Translations under genes and position numbers: made by a program
Assembly (NCBI GenBank): GCA_037447655.1
Contig: JBBHKE010003348.1
Span: forward strand, 112,569-139,662
Direction: 5' to 3'
Source of the DNA: Zygnema cylindricum
Lineage: Eukaryota > Streptophyta > Zygnematophyceae > Zygnematales > Zygnemataceae
DNA length: 27,094 nucleotides
Shown here: in pieces, positions 1 through 11,740 of the stretch
How positions within the stretch are numbered: position 1 is the stretch's first letter
How the letters are laid out: each line of letters begins with the position of its first letter
Notes under the pieces: model-generated
Seen by the model: only the letters and a program-made list of their open reading frames with translations
What the model was told of the DNA's origin: nothing
Databases searched by the model: none

Positions 1-540
1 CCCCTCTCCCTCTCTCTTTCTCTCTCTCTCCCTCTCTCTCTCCCTCACTCTCTCCCTCACTTTCTCTCTCCTTCTCTCTCCCTCCCTCTCCCTCCCTCTC
101 TTTCTCTCTCTCTCTCTCTACTCTCTTTGTCCTCACTCTCACTTGTTTTCTCTCTCTTTCTCCCATCTCCCTTTCCTCTTTTGCTCTCTTCATCTCTCTG
201 AGTAACTTTTTTTGTTCTCTATGTGGTTAATTTTATGCCTGGAGACATCCAAAATTATCTCTCGTCCTCCCTCTCTTTATCACTCCTTTTTCACATTCTC
301 TTCCTCTTTTCTCTTTTTTTCCCCCTTTTTCTCTCCTCCTCTCTCTTTCCCTCTCCCTCTTTTCCCCTTCCCCGCTCTCCCTGTTTCTCTCATCTCTCTC
401 TCTCTCTCTTTCTCTCCCTCCCTCTCCCTCCCTCTCTCTTCCTCTCTCTTTCACTCCCTCTCTCACTCCCTCTCTCTCTCCCTCTCTCTCTCTTTCTCTC
501 TCCCTCTCCCCTCTTTTTGGAATGGAAAATTGTCTGACAG
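1..540 (+). other. CT-rich intron, upstream end outside window
   Basis: Almost wholly pyrimidine on this strand, with two CT/CCCT-rich blocks (about 1-200 and 260-515) around a less biased stretch at 200-260. It ends in a usable acceptor (TGACAG at 535-540) directly before an open exon. The long reading frames here only encode Ser/Leu/Pro or, on the other strand, Arg/Glu low complexity, so I do not call them genes. It is best read as the intron before the first visible exon of the gene ending at 3196. Confidence 0.6.
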
Positions 541-3196
541 TTGGCACTTAGTCGATTTGAGACGGAAGAAAACGTCAAAAAAATTGAAAGTTGGGAAGGA
601 GGACCATGGCAGCTTCCCCGAGAAGATAGTTCTCCGGTAATTTTATTTGAATTTATTTTCTTTGTGTGTTAGTAATGTTTTTTCACTATGTTGATTTGTT
701 TAGTTACTTTTAGTTTTTTTGGTTGGCTTGATGTTCAGGATTGAAGAAAGTCGAGTCTTGTTATGTGCTCAATTTGAGTTCTTTTTTCGGTGACAAGTTA
801 GCGAATTAAGCTTTTTTTGAGTTGTTTTGAGTTCATTTTGAATGAATTTGAGTAAATTTGAGTGAAATTTGATTAAGTTTGAGTTTGTTTTCAGTTATTT
901 TGACTTTATTTTGAGTTGATTCGAGTTAAACGTTGTTCAATATGAAAGAAACCTTCTTTTTTTTTTAAGTATAAAGGAAGTTAAAAAATGATGCGTTTAA
1001 CGCTTTTCAAATTCATATGGAAAAAGCATATCTATTAAATTGGAAAATCTGTACTAACCGTTTCTTTATTCATTATAAAAGAATAAAGAAGAAAGAAACA
1101 AGAAACAAAAAACAAGAAACAAAAAACAAGAAACTCGAAACAAGAAAGAAGAAAGAAGAAAGATGAAATAAAAAGGATATCATCTGGTTTGTGAATTTTA
1201 TATTTTTCAGATGGAAACTGATGAACAGATTCGGCCTAGAGGGGAAGTTTCCGAATCATTTCCTCCAAAAGCTAAGAAGAAAGATGGGGTTCAGGTCTGT
1301 TGGTCCACTCAATCTCTCCCTCCTCTCTCTCTCTCCCTCTCCCTCCTTTCTTGCTCACTCATCTCTCTCTCGCACTCCTTCTCCCTCTTTTCCCCCCATC
1401 CCTCGCCCTTTCACTTCTTTACTCTCCCTTTGTTCCTTTACTTCTCCTTTCCCCTTCCTCTCCGCTCACAACGTTCCACTCTCACTCTCTCTTTCCCTCT
1501 TTTATGTCTCTAAATAAAAATGCATAAGACCCCCTTTTTGTTTTTTTTTTTTCAATTATTGTATGGTACAACTTATACATGTATTTTTTTTCAGTTGAAG
1601 TACACAAGATTTTTTTTTTCTTTCAGTTAATGATAACGGAAAGGTCGTTCCATGTGTCTTTTGACAGTTTCTTCCGTATTTATATTTTGCCGTTCACTTT
1701 TTTAAGATTTGGAGTTTTTGTTTATTTGGAGATGCGGGGAGATTTTTTTTGTGTGTATTTGGGATTCTCCAGATTTGAGAATTTTTTTTTTTTGGGGACT
1801 AGGAATTTTCTTTTTTTTGAGATTTGGGTTGTACTTTTCAGGGTTTACGATTTTACTTTATTGGGAATCGGGGTTTTTACGTTTCTGGGATTTCGGTTTT
1901 TAAATAATTTTGGGATTTTGGGTTTTCCTTTTTCGGTGTTTTCAGATTCCGAATTCGAAAAGTGAATCGATTTGTCAATCTGGTCATACAGAACTTCCCA
2001 AAAATGTGGCAAATGTCACACCTACGGAGTGTACAGTAAAACAGGTCAGTCTTTTCATTTTTGCGGTTTTTTGTTTGTGATTTAATGTGTTTTCTGTTTT
2101 TTTATCCTTCTTTTAGTTTTTTTTTGTAATTGTCAAATTCTGATTTTCCTTTTTTTCTCTAGGTTGAATCTCACTTTCCAATTTAATTTTTTGTTTTTTA
2201 TTTATGCTTTTTTTTGGAGTTCTTTTCTTTGTGTGTTTTTGACAAAAATAAATAAATATATGTATAATTCATGCATCTTTTTCTCTCTTAAACTCTGATC
2301 GATTTTTGTGACAGGCTTTAATATATTCAAAATTTTAGCAAATAATGGATTCTATTTTGACTTTTGTTGATTGCTGTTCTTTATACTGAAAGGAAGTTGA
2401 AAATTATTTTTTTGTCTTTTCTGCTCAGGAAGTAGTTGAAATGGAGAACAGTCCAAACGCTAGAGAGAATCAGAAACCTCTGTTTTCTAGAACGGATTCT
2501 ATTGAAAAACCTTTCAGTCAAATATTCCCGACAAGAGAAAGAGAAGCTTCAACGGAAGTTTTACGAAAACAACCGTCTCCTCCCCCTCCTCCTCTTTCAT
2601 TTACCGGTATTAATTCTATGGAAACTGTAACTAAACATTCTCCTCCGTTTTCTGCAACCGCTTCTATGGAAGGTGTATTTAATCGAATGTCTCCGTTTTC
2701 TAGAACTGCTCCTATGGAAGGTGTTAATAACGGAACTATTTCCAAAGATCCCGTAAAAAGTCTAAATTCCGGTCAAAAATCTCCTGTGAAAGGATCGAGT
2801 TCCATGGAAACAGTTTCTAATTCCGTTCCTAACCCAACTTCTCCGTTCCGTGGGACAGTTTCTATGGATAATTCTCATCTCTCTCCTCCTCCGTTTTCGG
2901 AAACTTCAATGGAAAATCTTCACCGACCTAATTTGCCTTTAGGAACCGTTTCTATGGAGGGAATTACGGAAAATACTAATGTGACATCTGTCACAAATTC
3001 ATTTCAAGCTGCACCGAAAGTGAAGGTAGAGGAATCGGATCCGATGGAAGAGGAGAAACTAGAGGAAAACGGAGGAGTGAAAGACACAATGAGAGGAGGA
3101 GATTTGGAGGAGAGAGAGAAGGAGAGTGTTGGAGGGAGAGAAGGATTGTCAAACGGGGGAGAGAAGTCGGGATTTACTTTGGCCCTTAGATTGTAA
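541..3196 (+). CDS. Unrecognised protein, 3' part, four exons with SMExV-type repeats
   Basis: I do not recognise the family. Exons are 541-636, 1211-1294, 1946-2044 and 2429-3196, each bounded by AG and GT and all joined in phase 0. Together they encode 348 residues and stop with TAA at 3194-3196. The 5' end lies left of the window. The first exon looks like part of a folded domain (RFETEENVKKIESWEGG). The last exon is disordered, with about seven spaced copies of a Ser/Thr-Pro-Phe ... Ser-Met-Glu-x-Val pattern (SMETV, SMEGV, PMEGV, SMETV, SMDN, SMENL, SMEGI). It ends in an acidic tail with a sumoylation-like VKVEE motif. A nuclear regulatory protein is possible but is only a guess. The consistent phase across three introns is the main support for the model. 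Confidence 0.7.
637..1210 (+). other. Intron between exons 1 and 2 of the left gene
   Basis: Begins GTAATT and ends TTTTTCAG. It is rich in TTGAGT/TTTGAG words (about 770-930) and then in AAACAAGAAA/GAAAGAAG runs (1080-1160). No open exon with good borders is visible inside, and the flanking exons join in phase 0 without one. Confidence 0.6.
1295..1945 (+). other. Intron with CT tract next to the donor
   Basis: Begins GTCTGT, passes within about 25 bases into a CT-rich tract (about 1313-1505), then becomes T-rich with repeated GGGATTT/TTTGGGATT words up to the acceptor TTTTCAG. The CT tract lies at the donor side, not at the acceptor where a normal polypyrimidine tract would be. Confidence 0.6.
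2045..2428 (+). other. Intron before the last exon of the left gene
   Basis: Begins GTCAGT and ends CTGCTCAG. It is T-rich, has no CT microsatellite, and joins the exons in phase 0. Confidence 0.6.
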
Positions 3197-4258
3197 CAGT
3201 TTCCACAATTAGTGAGGATTTTAAGGGTTTTTTTTTTTGATCCCCCATTTGTTGCATGAGCTTTTGTCCTTTTTTTGGTACCGAGAAATGGGATTAATTT
3301 TTGTGCATGTAATTTTCTTTTTCCAGCTTTTTTTTTTCCAGCTTTTGTTTCTTTGTTTTTTTGTTTGCGGTACAAATAGTTTTAGTCGAGTTAAAAAACA
3401 AAAAACAAAAGATTGGTTTATTTTTTCTTTCAAGGTTTCACTCGTATTGCCAAAATTGGTAAATACTAATTCTTTGTCATTGTATGGTTAAATCAAAACC
3501 ATGGTTAAAAAAAAAAGTGTGTTAAAAAGCATTCTGAAAATAGTTAAAAGGAAATTGGAATGATATTGGGGTCTCAATTTAAATTCCTTTTGTATTGTTA
3601 GAGATATTGTATTGTGTAAGTAGAGAGTTTTTGTTTTATTCAGTCGTAGAAAAGGTGTGTGATTAACAAGACATATAATGAGAAAAAAATTGGAGAACTT
3701 TTTGATATGTGATTGTTTCGTATCTTTGGTTTAGGAGAAGATAACTCTGTTGTGATAGGGAGAGGGAGGAGGAGAAGAGAGGGAGGGGAGGATAGGGAGG
3801 GGGAGAAGGAGAGGGAGAGAGGGAAGGGATGGAGAGGGTGTGCAAATCGGAACCTATTCTTGTTATGTTTTTGATATGAATACTTGATGTTGCTTTGATG
3901 GTGTTTTATTTTGTTCCTTACCCTGTTTCATACTTGGAGTTAATTTCGTGCGTATTTTATGATAAACTTAAATAGAAGAAGTGCGATGAAAAATTATTTG
4001 AATACAATTTGAATATAAAAAGAAAATGAAGGTGAAAATGGTACTCAAGATAAAACAACCTAAAAAACCTCAAAACCTTGAATATAGAGGATGAGAAACG
4101 AAAAGGAAAAGAGAGGAGCAAAAAGTGCAAAGAAAAACCCTACAAAGAGCAAAAATAAAGTGTTAGTAAAACCTAATTAGTAATTACTACAACCCTAGAA
4201 ACCCTAAAAGCTTTACTTTATTAAGAAAGAGCCCGACCGCGTCTACCTCCATCGTACC
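3197..4258. other. 3' flank and intergenic spacer with a GA-rich tract
   Basis: No gene supported. The first 300 bases are T-rich and probably 3' untranslated. A purine tract on the plus strand (GGGAGAGGGAGGAGGAG type) spans about 3757-3840, opposite in strand sense to the CT tracts in the introns to its left. A telo-box (AAACCCTAA) lies at 4199-4207. Confidence 0.5.
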
Positions 4259-4590
4259 GTACAATCGAACCGCACACGTGTACGGCTCCCGTGTATCAAG
4301 GTACGATGTCTACCTAACGGCACATGCGAATCATTTTGAATGTATCGAACCGTACAGTAGTGTAATCTAAAGTACAGTATCTCATCGTATGATAGGTTTC
4401 GTACGTTTGAAAGTTTGAAACGTCTGAATGTACGTTTCCGTACGCACGAATATCATCAGTACAGTACATTTTAGGCGCGTTTTCAACACTGTACGATTTA
4501 CTGTAGATTTCCGTACTACGACGGCACGGAAATCTAACCAGAATATGAAATTGAACTACACCGTGTATGGTTATTAGAGTTAATATTTTA

Positions 4591-4921
4591 TCCGTACACA
4601 CTTGTCGGATTGTGGATCTGACGGTTGCGATTGACAAGTAACATTCTCAGGTTCCACTTGGTGGTCTCAGATTGAAAACTGGACAAGTGTGTACGGAGAA
4701 AAGATGTTTGAAATGCCGAAAAAAATATCAACACTAATTTCAATGCACGGTGTACAGTTCACCGTGTATCGCTATTAGGGTTAATAATTTTTTCGCCACT
4801 TAAAACATCTTTTCTCCGTACACACTTGTCCAATTTTCAATTTGAGACCGCCAATCGGAAGATGAGAATCGTAGCTCTCAATCTCAACCGTTAGTTCCAC
4901 AATCTGACAAGCGTGTACGGA
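4591..4921. repeat. Foldback palindrome (about 330 bp)
   Basis: The arms 4591-4709 and 4802-4921 are imperfect reverse complements. Strong blocks are GTGTACGGAGAAAAGATGTT against its complement and GGTGGTCTCAGATTGAAAA against TTTTCAATTTGAGACCGCC. The middle is also self-complementary and closes on CACGGTG (4746-4752) and CACCGTG (4760-4766), so the whole stretch folds about a centre near 4756. A copy of the inner segment (CACCGTGTAT...TATTAG.GTTAATA) also occurs just outside the left arm at about 4559-4582. This is typical of a foldback or miniature inverted-repeat element. No coding capacity was seen. Confidence 0.75.
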
Positions 4922-4929
4922 GAAAAGAT

Positions 4930-4937
4930 GTTCTAAC
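4930..4937. repeat. Target-site duplication, left copy (GTTCTAAC)
   Basis: Left flank of TIR element 1. It differs in its last base from the two other copies at 5510-5517 and 6553-6560. Confidence 0.65.
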
Positions 4938-5509
4938 CATAGTTCAAAAGTAGGCGTTTTTATGGTAGGCCTTTGGTAGGCGCACAAAGCTTGGCACAAA
5001 ACTCGCGCAACGTAGGCATACTGTATGTGTGTGTGTTGTGCACACCCTTGTACGAGCGTACGAATCTAACGTATGCTCATAGTACAGCGCACGCCGCCGA
5101 ACGGATTTTTTTAGCGAACTGACACTAGGATGACATTGCGCCGGAAAAAAAACCGGGGAAAAAAAAAACCAGCGGATGAATCTGACAATAGTCCGGTCGT
5201 AAGTTGTGTTATGGGCTTTTCATGTGATCTTCTTAGATCGTTACTTTCATCAACGACCGTCAGATCGTCCAAATCTGACGGTTTAAAAAAAAAGTCGCTC
5301 AAAACTCACAGAAAAAGATTTTTTTGTCCGTTTTTTTTTTCAAATTTAGACATGACGTTTAATTCTCTATCGAACCATGTGCAACTCAACCCTGTTACTA
5401 TTTTATTTCATTTTGCGGCCAATACAATATGGGTCTTAAGGTAGTATTGTAAAATTTACATACAATAGGCATATTGTATGGGTGTACTATCACCTACTTT
5501 TGAACTATG
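4938..5509. mobile_element. Non-autonomous TIR element 1 (hAT-like MITE), 572 bp
   Basis: The ends are perfect 17-bp inverted repeats, CATAGTTCAAAAGTAGG at 4938-4954 and its complement at 5493-5509. They are flanked by GTTCTAAC (4930-4937) and GTTCTAAG (5510-5517), an 8-bp target duplication with one mismatch. An 8-bp duplication is the hAT superfamily size. Subterminal TAGGCATA(C/T)TGTATG occurs near both ends (about 5011 and 5466). An internal hairpin, ACCGTCAGAT/ATCTGACGGT, lies at 5256-5282. No transposase is encoded. The superfamily name is inferred from duplication length only. Confidence 0.7.
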
Positions 5510-5517
5510 GTTCTAAG
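5510..5517. repeat. Target-site duplication shared by both TIR elements (GTTCTAAG)
   Basis: Right flank of element 1 and left flank of element 2. Confidence 0.65.
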
Positions 5518-6552
5518 CATAGTTGTTCACGACGATTAGTGCGAATGTACCATACGCGACGAATTATACGTAACAAACGCATTGAACCTTTTGATCAAAA
5601 TCGCAAAAAATCGTTAATGAATTTCCTTCCGTACTATTTCGTACATAAAAAAACAAAAAACTATTGCATATAACGCAGTTTGCAAGTTTTTCCCGTTAAA
5701 TGAGCGGTAAAACAATAAACCCTTTATATTTTTATCACACTCCCTGCTGTTGTCGAAACTTCTTCACCCACTGGTAGTCCAGTCATTCACCTTAGAGAAC
5801 GTTATGCACTGTTCGTACTCGGGTTCGAATTCCACGAAAGTAGTTTTTTATAAAATTTCGTCTGTCCGAGCCTAATAATAAATACAGATGCATAATGGCC
5901 TAGGGTACGCTACGCACTTGACGTACACGGGTTCGAATGCCACGAAGGTAAAATTTTATGAAATTTTGTCTGTCCGAGCCTACTAATAAATACAGATGCA
6001 AAATCGGTTGGCCAGAAGAATCCCACAGTCTGCAGCTTTCACGTGCTCCCACTCCTCTCCTCGATTTCTGGGCATGATTGCTTTTGTCGAAGTCTGGAGG
6101 CGAGGATAGTAAAAAGCTTGGGAGGGAGGAGGATAAGATATGGGGAAGCGGCTTCCTCGCGGTTTCGTTTTCAATGTTCCATGGCGTCTTCTTTCAAATT
6201 TTTTTGAAGAAGACGCCCGTACAAATTTCAAACTGAACGCGCGAAATTATTGTGACGCTCAACGTCTCTTTTCGAAAATGTCCGTACATTTTCGATTATA
6301 TAACGTACAGCTTCCGTGGTATTCCTGTTCAGTTCACTGAACAGAAAGTACCAATAAGTACGACGCATATTTCCCATTTTATTCCGTACATACCCGTAAA
6401 AAATTATACAGTTACAGTAATTTGTTTACATATTTCCGTAAATTCCCAGTTTCAGTTTTTAGTATACGTTTTATTTACGATTTTTTCAAAAGTCACGAAT
6501 TATACGTTTCAATCGGGAAAAAGTAAAAAATCGCGCGATTTGAACAACTATG
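5518..6552. mobile_element. TIR element 2, 1035 bp, same target site as element 1
   Basis: The ends are perfect 12-bp inverted repeats, CATAGTTGTTCA (5518-5529) and its complement (6541-6552). They share CATAGTT with element 1 and then diverge. It is flanked by identical 8-mers GTTCTAAG at 5510-5517 and 6553-6560. Inside are a SINE-like dimer (5788-6003) and an 11-bp-stem hairpin (GGCGTCTTCTT 6183-6193 with its complement 6207-6217). No transposase was seen. It could be an unrelated block between two repeats, but the terminal repeats plus an exact 8-bp duplication favour a mobile element. Confidence 0.65.
5788..6003 (+). mobile_element. tRNA-derived SINE-like tandem dimer
   Basis: Two direct copies of a 108-bp unit (5788-5895 and 5896-6003). 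Each has a tRNA T-arm/B-box core GGGTTCGAAT.CCACGAA (core at 5821 and 5929), then an AT-rich part and a shared tail TGTCCGAGCCTA.TAATAAA followed by TACAGATGCA. Copy 2 has an A-box-like GGCCTAGGGTACGC before GCACTTGACGTACACGGG. A tRNA-like head with A and B boxes followed by a non-tRNA body is the plan of a tRNA-derived SINE. The pair lies within TIR element 2. The source tRNA is not determined. Confidence 0.6.
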
Positions 6553-6560
6553 GTTCTAAG
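6553..6560. repeat. Target-site duplication, right copy (GTTCTAAG)
   Basis: Right flank of TIR element 2, identical to 5510-5517. Confidence 0.65.
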
Positions 6561-6841
6561 AGACGAAAAAAACATGAACACTAATAATAGCGATTCACGG
6601 TGCTACTGTACTGTATTGAAACCTATGCTTCGCACGCTTCTTAAAGTGACGGTATTGGTCCATATAAGTACCGTACGGAGCCGTAGCTTTCGGACGCCGT
6701 ACAGAATGTCCTCGTTTCCACCTCTTCTTGGTTCTCTTTATCATTTTTTTAATTTTTTATTTTATTTTTTTATTTTTTGTATTATCTACTTTTTCTTGAA
6801 ACTATTGCTATCCATCGAAAAATTTTCACGCGCGGGAAAAA

Positions 6842-6936
6842 GTTGTCTCCCTCCCTCTTCCTCCCTCCCTCCCTCCCTCTCCCCTCCCCCTCGTTCCTCC
6901 TCTCCCTCTCCCTCTCTCTCTCCCTCTTCCCCTCAA
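6842..6936 (+). promoter_or_regulatory. CT-rich leader before the membrane-protein start codon
   Basis: CT- and CCT-rich stretch running up to the ATG at 6938, probably 5' untranslated. Pyrimidine-rich leaders and core promoters are common in plants. No TATA box is convincing upstream. Confidence 0.35.
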
Positions 6937-6937
6937 T

Positions 6938-8444
<1,507 letters not shown>

Positions 8445-9741
8445 GTGAAAAGTTGTAAAAAGTGTCTATTTTTTTATGTTTGTTTTCATAAATATACACT
8501 CTTTTTTTGTATTTTATCTATATATATATATATATTTTTTTATCTTTAATTTTTTTATCCCAAGTCATATAGAATAACTACATGGAGATAAAATACGTAA
8601 TCAACTTTTGGTCATTTTAGATTCTAAGAACTTGTTAAAATATCCATTATAAGCGTTAAAAAATAAGGACTCGTAAATATAAAATTGTATCTTTATATTC
8701 AAAAACATATGTTTAAAAAATTATATTTATATTTTTTATTTATTCAAAAGGTCAATTTTGCATATAATGGAGAGTTTTGTAGCTTTTTTTGATTTTTTGG
8801 AGACTAAAAATCTCCTAATTTTACCTTCATATAGGCAAAAGTATTTACATTTTTATGTTACAATTTTCTTTTATGTTTTGAATTTCATTTATATGGAGAA
8901 GAATAAAAATCAGATTTGGTAACAAATTTATTTAGAAGTGGTTTTAAAATTTCAAATTATCTAACTTCAATCTTGGATTCTTAATTTTTTATTGAAAATT
9001 TGAATTGTGCGAATTTTCAAAATCTGTGTATTTTATTTTTATAAGAGCACAACTTTTTTTTTTTTTTTTTTAAACCTTCAAATGCTTTATTTGAGAGAAT
9101 GGTTCAGTTTTTTTTTGTTTTCAGATTTTTTTCTTCTCTTTTTTTTTTTTTTGTCCATGTATCGTGTTTGTTTGTGTAAAAAAAAATAAAAAAATCGTTT
9201 CATTCTTTTTATTTTGTTCAGAACTTTAAATGGATTTGAGTTATAATCTAAATATTTTTGGGGTAAATTTGTTAGGTATGATTTTTTTGTTTTTACCAAC
9301 ACATATTTTGACCATCTTATGCATATTTACACTATTAATAAACCTTCAGATCAATAACTTGCCAATATCTTTTAATCAATATAAATAACTCTTGAAACTC
9401 GTGTAATTATCAACTAAAATCTCAAATTTTGAGTTCACGTTTTTAACTATTTAAGTAGCAAATTACGTTTTTTAGTCAAATGTGGAGCATTTTTATTTAT
9501 TTATTCATTATTTATCTATATGGATCAACTAAATATTAATCGGCTAGTGACCATTAAATTTTTTTAAATAAAGTTTATAATTCAATATTGTTAACCTTGT
9601 TAATTATCTTACATGAAAGGAGTAAGATGACAAATTATTAATTTCTCCACTAAACTAAAATATACTCCTTGAAAATTTTGGTTTAAAAATAAACTGTAGG
9701 GATGAAATATGCGTCGAAAGTTTTGTCACGTCACATCATAT
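8445..9741. other. AT-rich intergenic DNA, no gene seen
   Basis: Contains a TA microsatellite (8518-8535) and T-rich blocks. The few open frames are low complexity (Phe/Lys-rich). I see no exon pair, RNA gene or element ends. Confidence 0.5.
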
Positions 9742-9866
9742 CCCCTCCCTAACTACACGACAGCACTACTCCTCGCTACCATGAACCTACAGATCTACAG
9801 TTTGTCGTCTTCCCCTTCCTAACTACGCGACAGCACTACTCCTCGCTACCATGAACCTACGGATCT
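9742..9866 (+). repeat. Two-copy direct repeat, 70-bp period
   Basis: A 55-bp unit (CCTAACTAC.CGACAGCACTA... to ATGAACCTAC.GATCT) occurs at 9742-9796 and 9812-9866 with only a few differences, separated by 15 bases. It lies upstream of the non-LTR retrotransposon and could belong to its 5' region, but nothing proves this. Confidence 0.6.
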
Positions 9867-10126
9867 GGCTTGCGGCCGCTGCCGACCGCCACACATTGGT
9901 TGACCCATAAGTTCAATCCTTCTACACTTTTGATCTCAAAATAAACGAACAATAATTTTCGCTTTACTTATTGACTGATCCTTTCCCTCTCCTCTCCCCT
10001 CCTCTTCCCTTCCCGTCATTTCTGGCCCACTACCAATTTCCCCATCCCACATGGTTCTTTTTCCACTCCGACCTTTTCTCTTCCTATCACCCTCCCAATT
10101 CCTATGGCTTCTTTGACTTATTGACC

Positions 10127-10518
10127 ATGTCCGGAAGCCCTTCTTTTTCCCTTCTCCCTCCCCCACCTTCACCCAAACCTCGTAAAACAGCCTCTAGGCG
10201 TTTAGAATGTCTTAGGTGTCACAACCTTTTTGCCGCTGGGGCACCCTTCATACACGGAGTTGTCGACATTGTATAGCCCTAGGTGGTCCTTCGTCTATAA
10301 CCTCTCCTCAATCGTCATCAACCACCCTCCCGTCCGGCCCCACAGATGAGGACTGGAATTTCGTCCGTGAGTTAGATGTTTTGGGGGTTTATGATTTGGG
10401 AGGCCCCCGCCCGCGATTGTACACCCGTATTCCTATGGCCGTGAGGACAATAGTACAAGATGCCCTCCACCTCCCCTTGTCCCACATTTCTTCAAACACG
10501 ACGTACATTGCTCCTTAA
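10127..10518 (+). pseudogene. LINE ORF: N-terminal zinc finger, frameshifted
   Basis: The N-terminus is a Ser/Pro-rich leader followed by RRLECLRCHN (CLRC at 10208-10219). The partner cysteines, SCRHC (CRHC at 10261-10272) with a His at 10249-10251, are in a different frame, so a frameshift lies between about 10225 and 10249. Together they give a CxxC...H...CxxC finger as found at the N-terminus of many non-LTR elements. The second frame runs to a stop at 10516-10518. Confidence 0.6.
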
Positions 10519-10611
10519 CACCTTCTTCTTCAGTTCTCTCTCTGGGTCCTAGTCCTTCCAAGTCGTGGAGGGGGCAGCGCGGCTAGAGAAACTATGGCGC
10601 ATTGTCGCTGA

Positions 10612-11448
10612 TTCCTTCGTGGTGACTGGAAGGCCCTCCATGCCGATCATGAGGATCAGGTATTCGGCACCTCTTTCATACCACGTCGCCCACCTAGGCC
10701 ATCAGATGTCGCGCCCTCTTATCGTCGAGCAATTCACTTGGGCCGTGTTGGTGAGCTTTCTCGAGCGGTTCGGGCCCTACAGCCATTCACCCCTGCGGCC
10801 CCATCTTCTTCCACTATTGAGGTCCTTCGAGCTCTCCACCCCCCTGCACCTTCCCCTTTACCCCCTTCCATCCACGCCTTTGAGCCTTCTGAGAGTTTTA
10901 CTTTAGACCGGGAGGTTTTTATAAAGGCCCTTAGCTCTTCTCCTCACCTTTCAGCGGGGGGCCCATCGGGCACGGTGTATGAGTTGTTTCGCGATGTTTT
11001 GCCCCCTGAATCAGGTGCTCAGGGCTTCGATGGGTTTTTTTGAGTCTGTTCTCTTATTGCTAGTGGGGATGTGCCCCCTCGGATTTGTGATCTTCTCACG
11101 GCGTCCCGCCTTGTGGCAGCCGCCAAACCTAATGGTGGGATCCGCCTTATTGCCATGGGAGAGGTTTTATATAGATTGGTGGCTCGTGCGATATCTCTCC
11201 AGCTCCAACCAGCTTTCCATAACTATTTCTCACCTCTTCAATTCAAAGTGGCCACGAGAGGAGGTTGTGAGGCCGTGGTCCGCGGGATTAGGACTTTGTT
11301 GGATGTACATCCGGATTGGTTGGTCATTCAGGTCGACGTTTCCAATGCATTCAATACGGTGGATCGGAACGTGATTTTTTCAAAGCTTATGGCGGCTCGA
11401 TCTCCAATTGTTCAATTATTCCCTTTTGTGCGGGCTTTCTATTCTTGA
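10612..11448 (+). pseudogene. LINE reverse transcriptase, fingers and palm, one in-frame stop
   Basis: One frame is open from 10612 to 11448 except for TGA at 11041-11043. The N-terminal part has HLGRVGELSRAVRAL, then VLRALHPP and SAGGPSGTVYE, resembling the sApGPSG-yE block before RT in this type of element. After the stop come AAAKPNGGIRLIAMGEVLYR (RT motif 1-2 region), FKVATRGGCEAVV, and the catalytic block VIQVDVSNAFNTVDR, whose Asp is the first metal ligand. The frame is lost after FVRAFYS and resumes in another frame. Confidence 0.8.
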
Positions 11449-11740
11449 CAAGCACCCTGACGATGATCTCATTCCTCATGATCTCATTCCTCTCTCATCT
11501 GCGACAGGCACTCGCCAAGGCGACCCTCTCGGCGGACCTTTGTTCGCCCTCGCCCATTTCCGGGCCCTTCGTACTTCCGCAATCGCCTTCCCTTTTTGCC
11601 TTTTCCCTTCGGTTGCAGATGATACACACATTATTGGGCCTCAAGAACAAGTCGTGTTGGCCTATGATTTTTTTAGGGAACCTTTAGCAGAACTCCACCT
11701 TTCAGTTCAACCTTCGAAGTGTGTTATTTGGTCTCCTTAG
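11408..11740 (+). pseudogene. LINE reverse transcriptase, catalytic ADD region
   Basis: Continuation of the RT in a new frame. TRQGDPLGGPLFALAHF is the RQGDPLG motif, PSVADDTHIIG contains the ADD catalytic pair, and LSVQPSKCVIW is the following conserved block. It ends at TAG 11738-11740. A short duplication (ATGATCTCATTCCTC repeated near 11463-11492) lies just before the motif and may mark where the frame was damaged. Confidence 0.8.

Noticed and set aside
212-640. Long plus- and minus-strand open frames in the CT tract
   Set aside because: Composition is only Ser/Leu/Pro or Arg/Glu from a CT/GA microsatellite; the only coding part is the short exon 541-636 in a different reading.
2518-2745. 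Minus-strand frame in the last exon of the left gene
   Set aside because: Complement of a better supported exon with spliced, phase-0 neighbours.
4314-4637. Minus-strand frame in GTAC-rich DNA
   Set aside because: Overlaps the foldback arm; no family, no splice borders, composition set by repeats.
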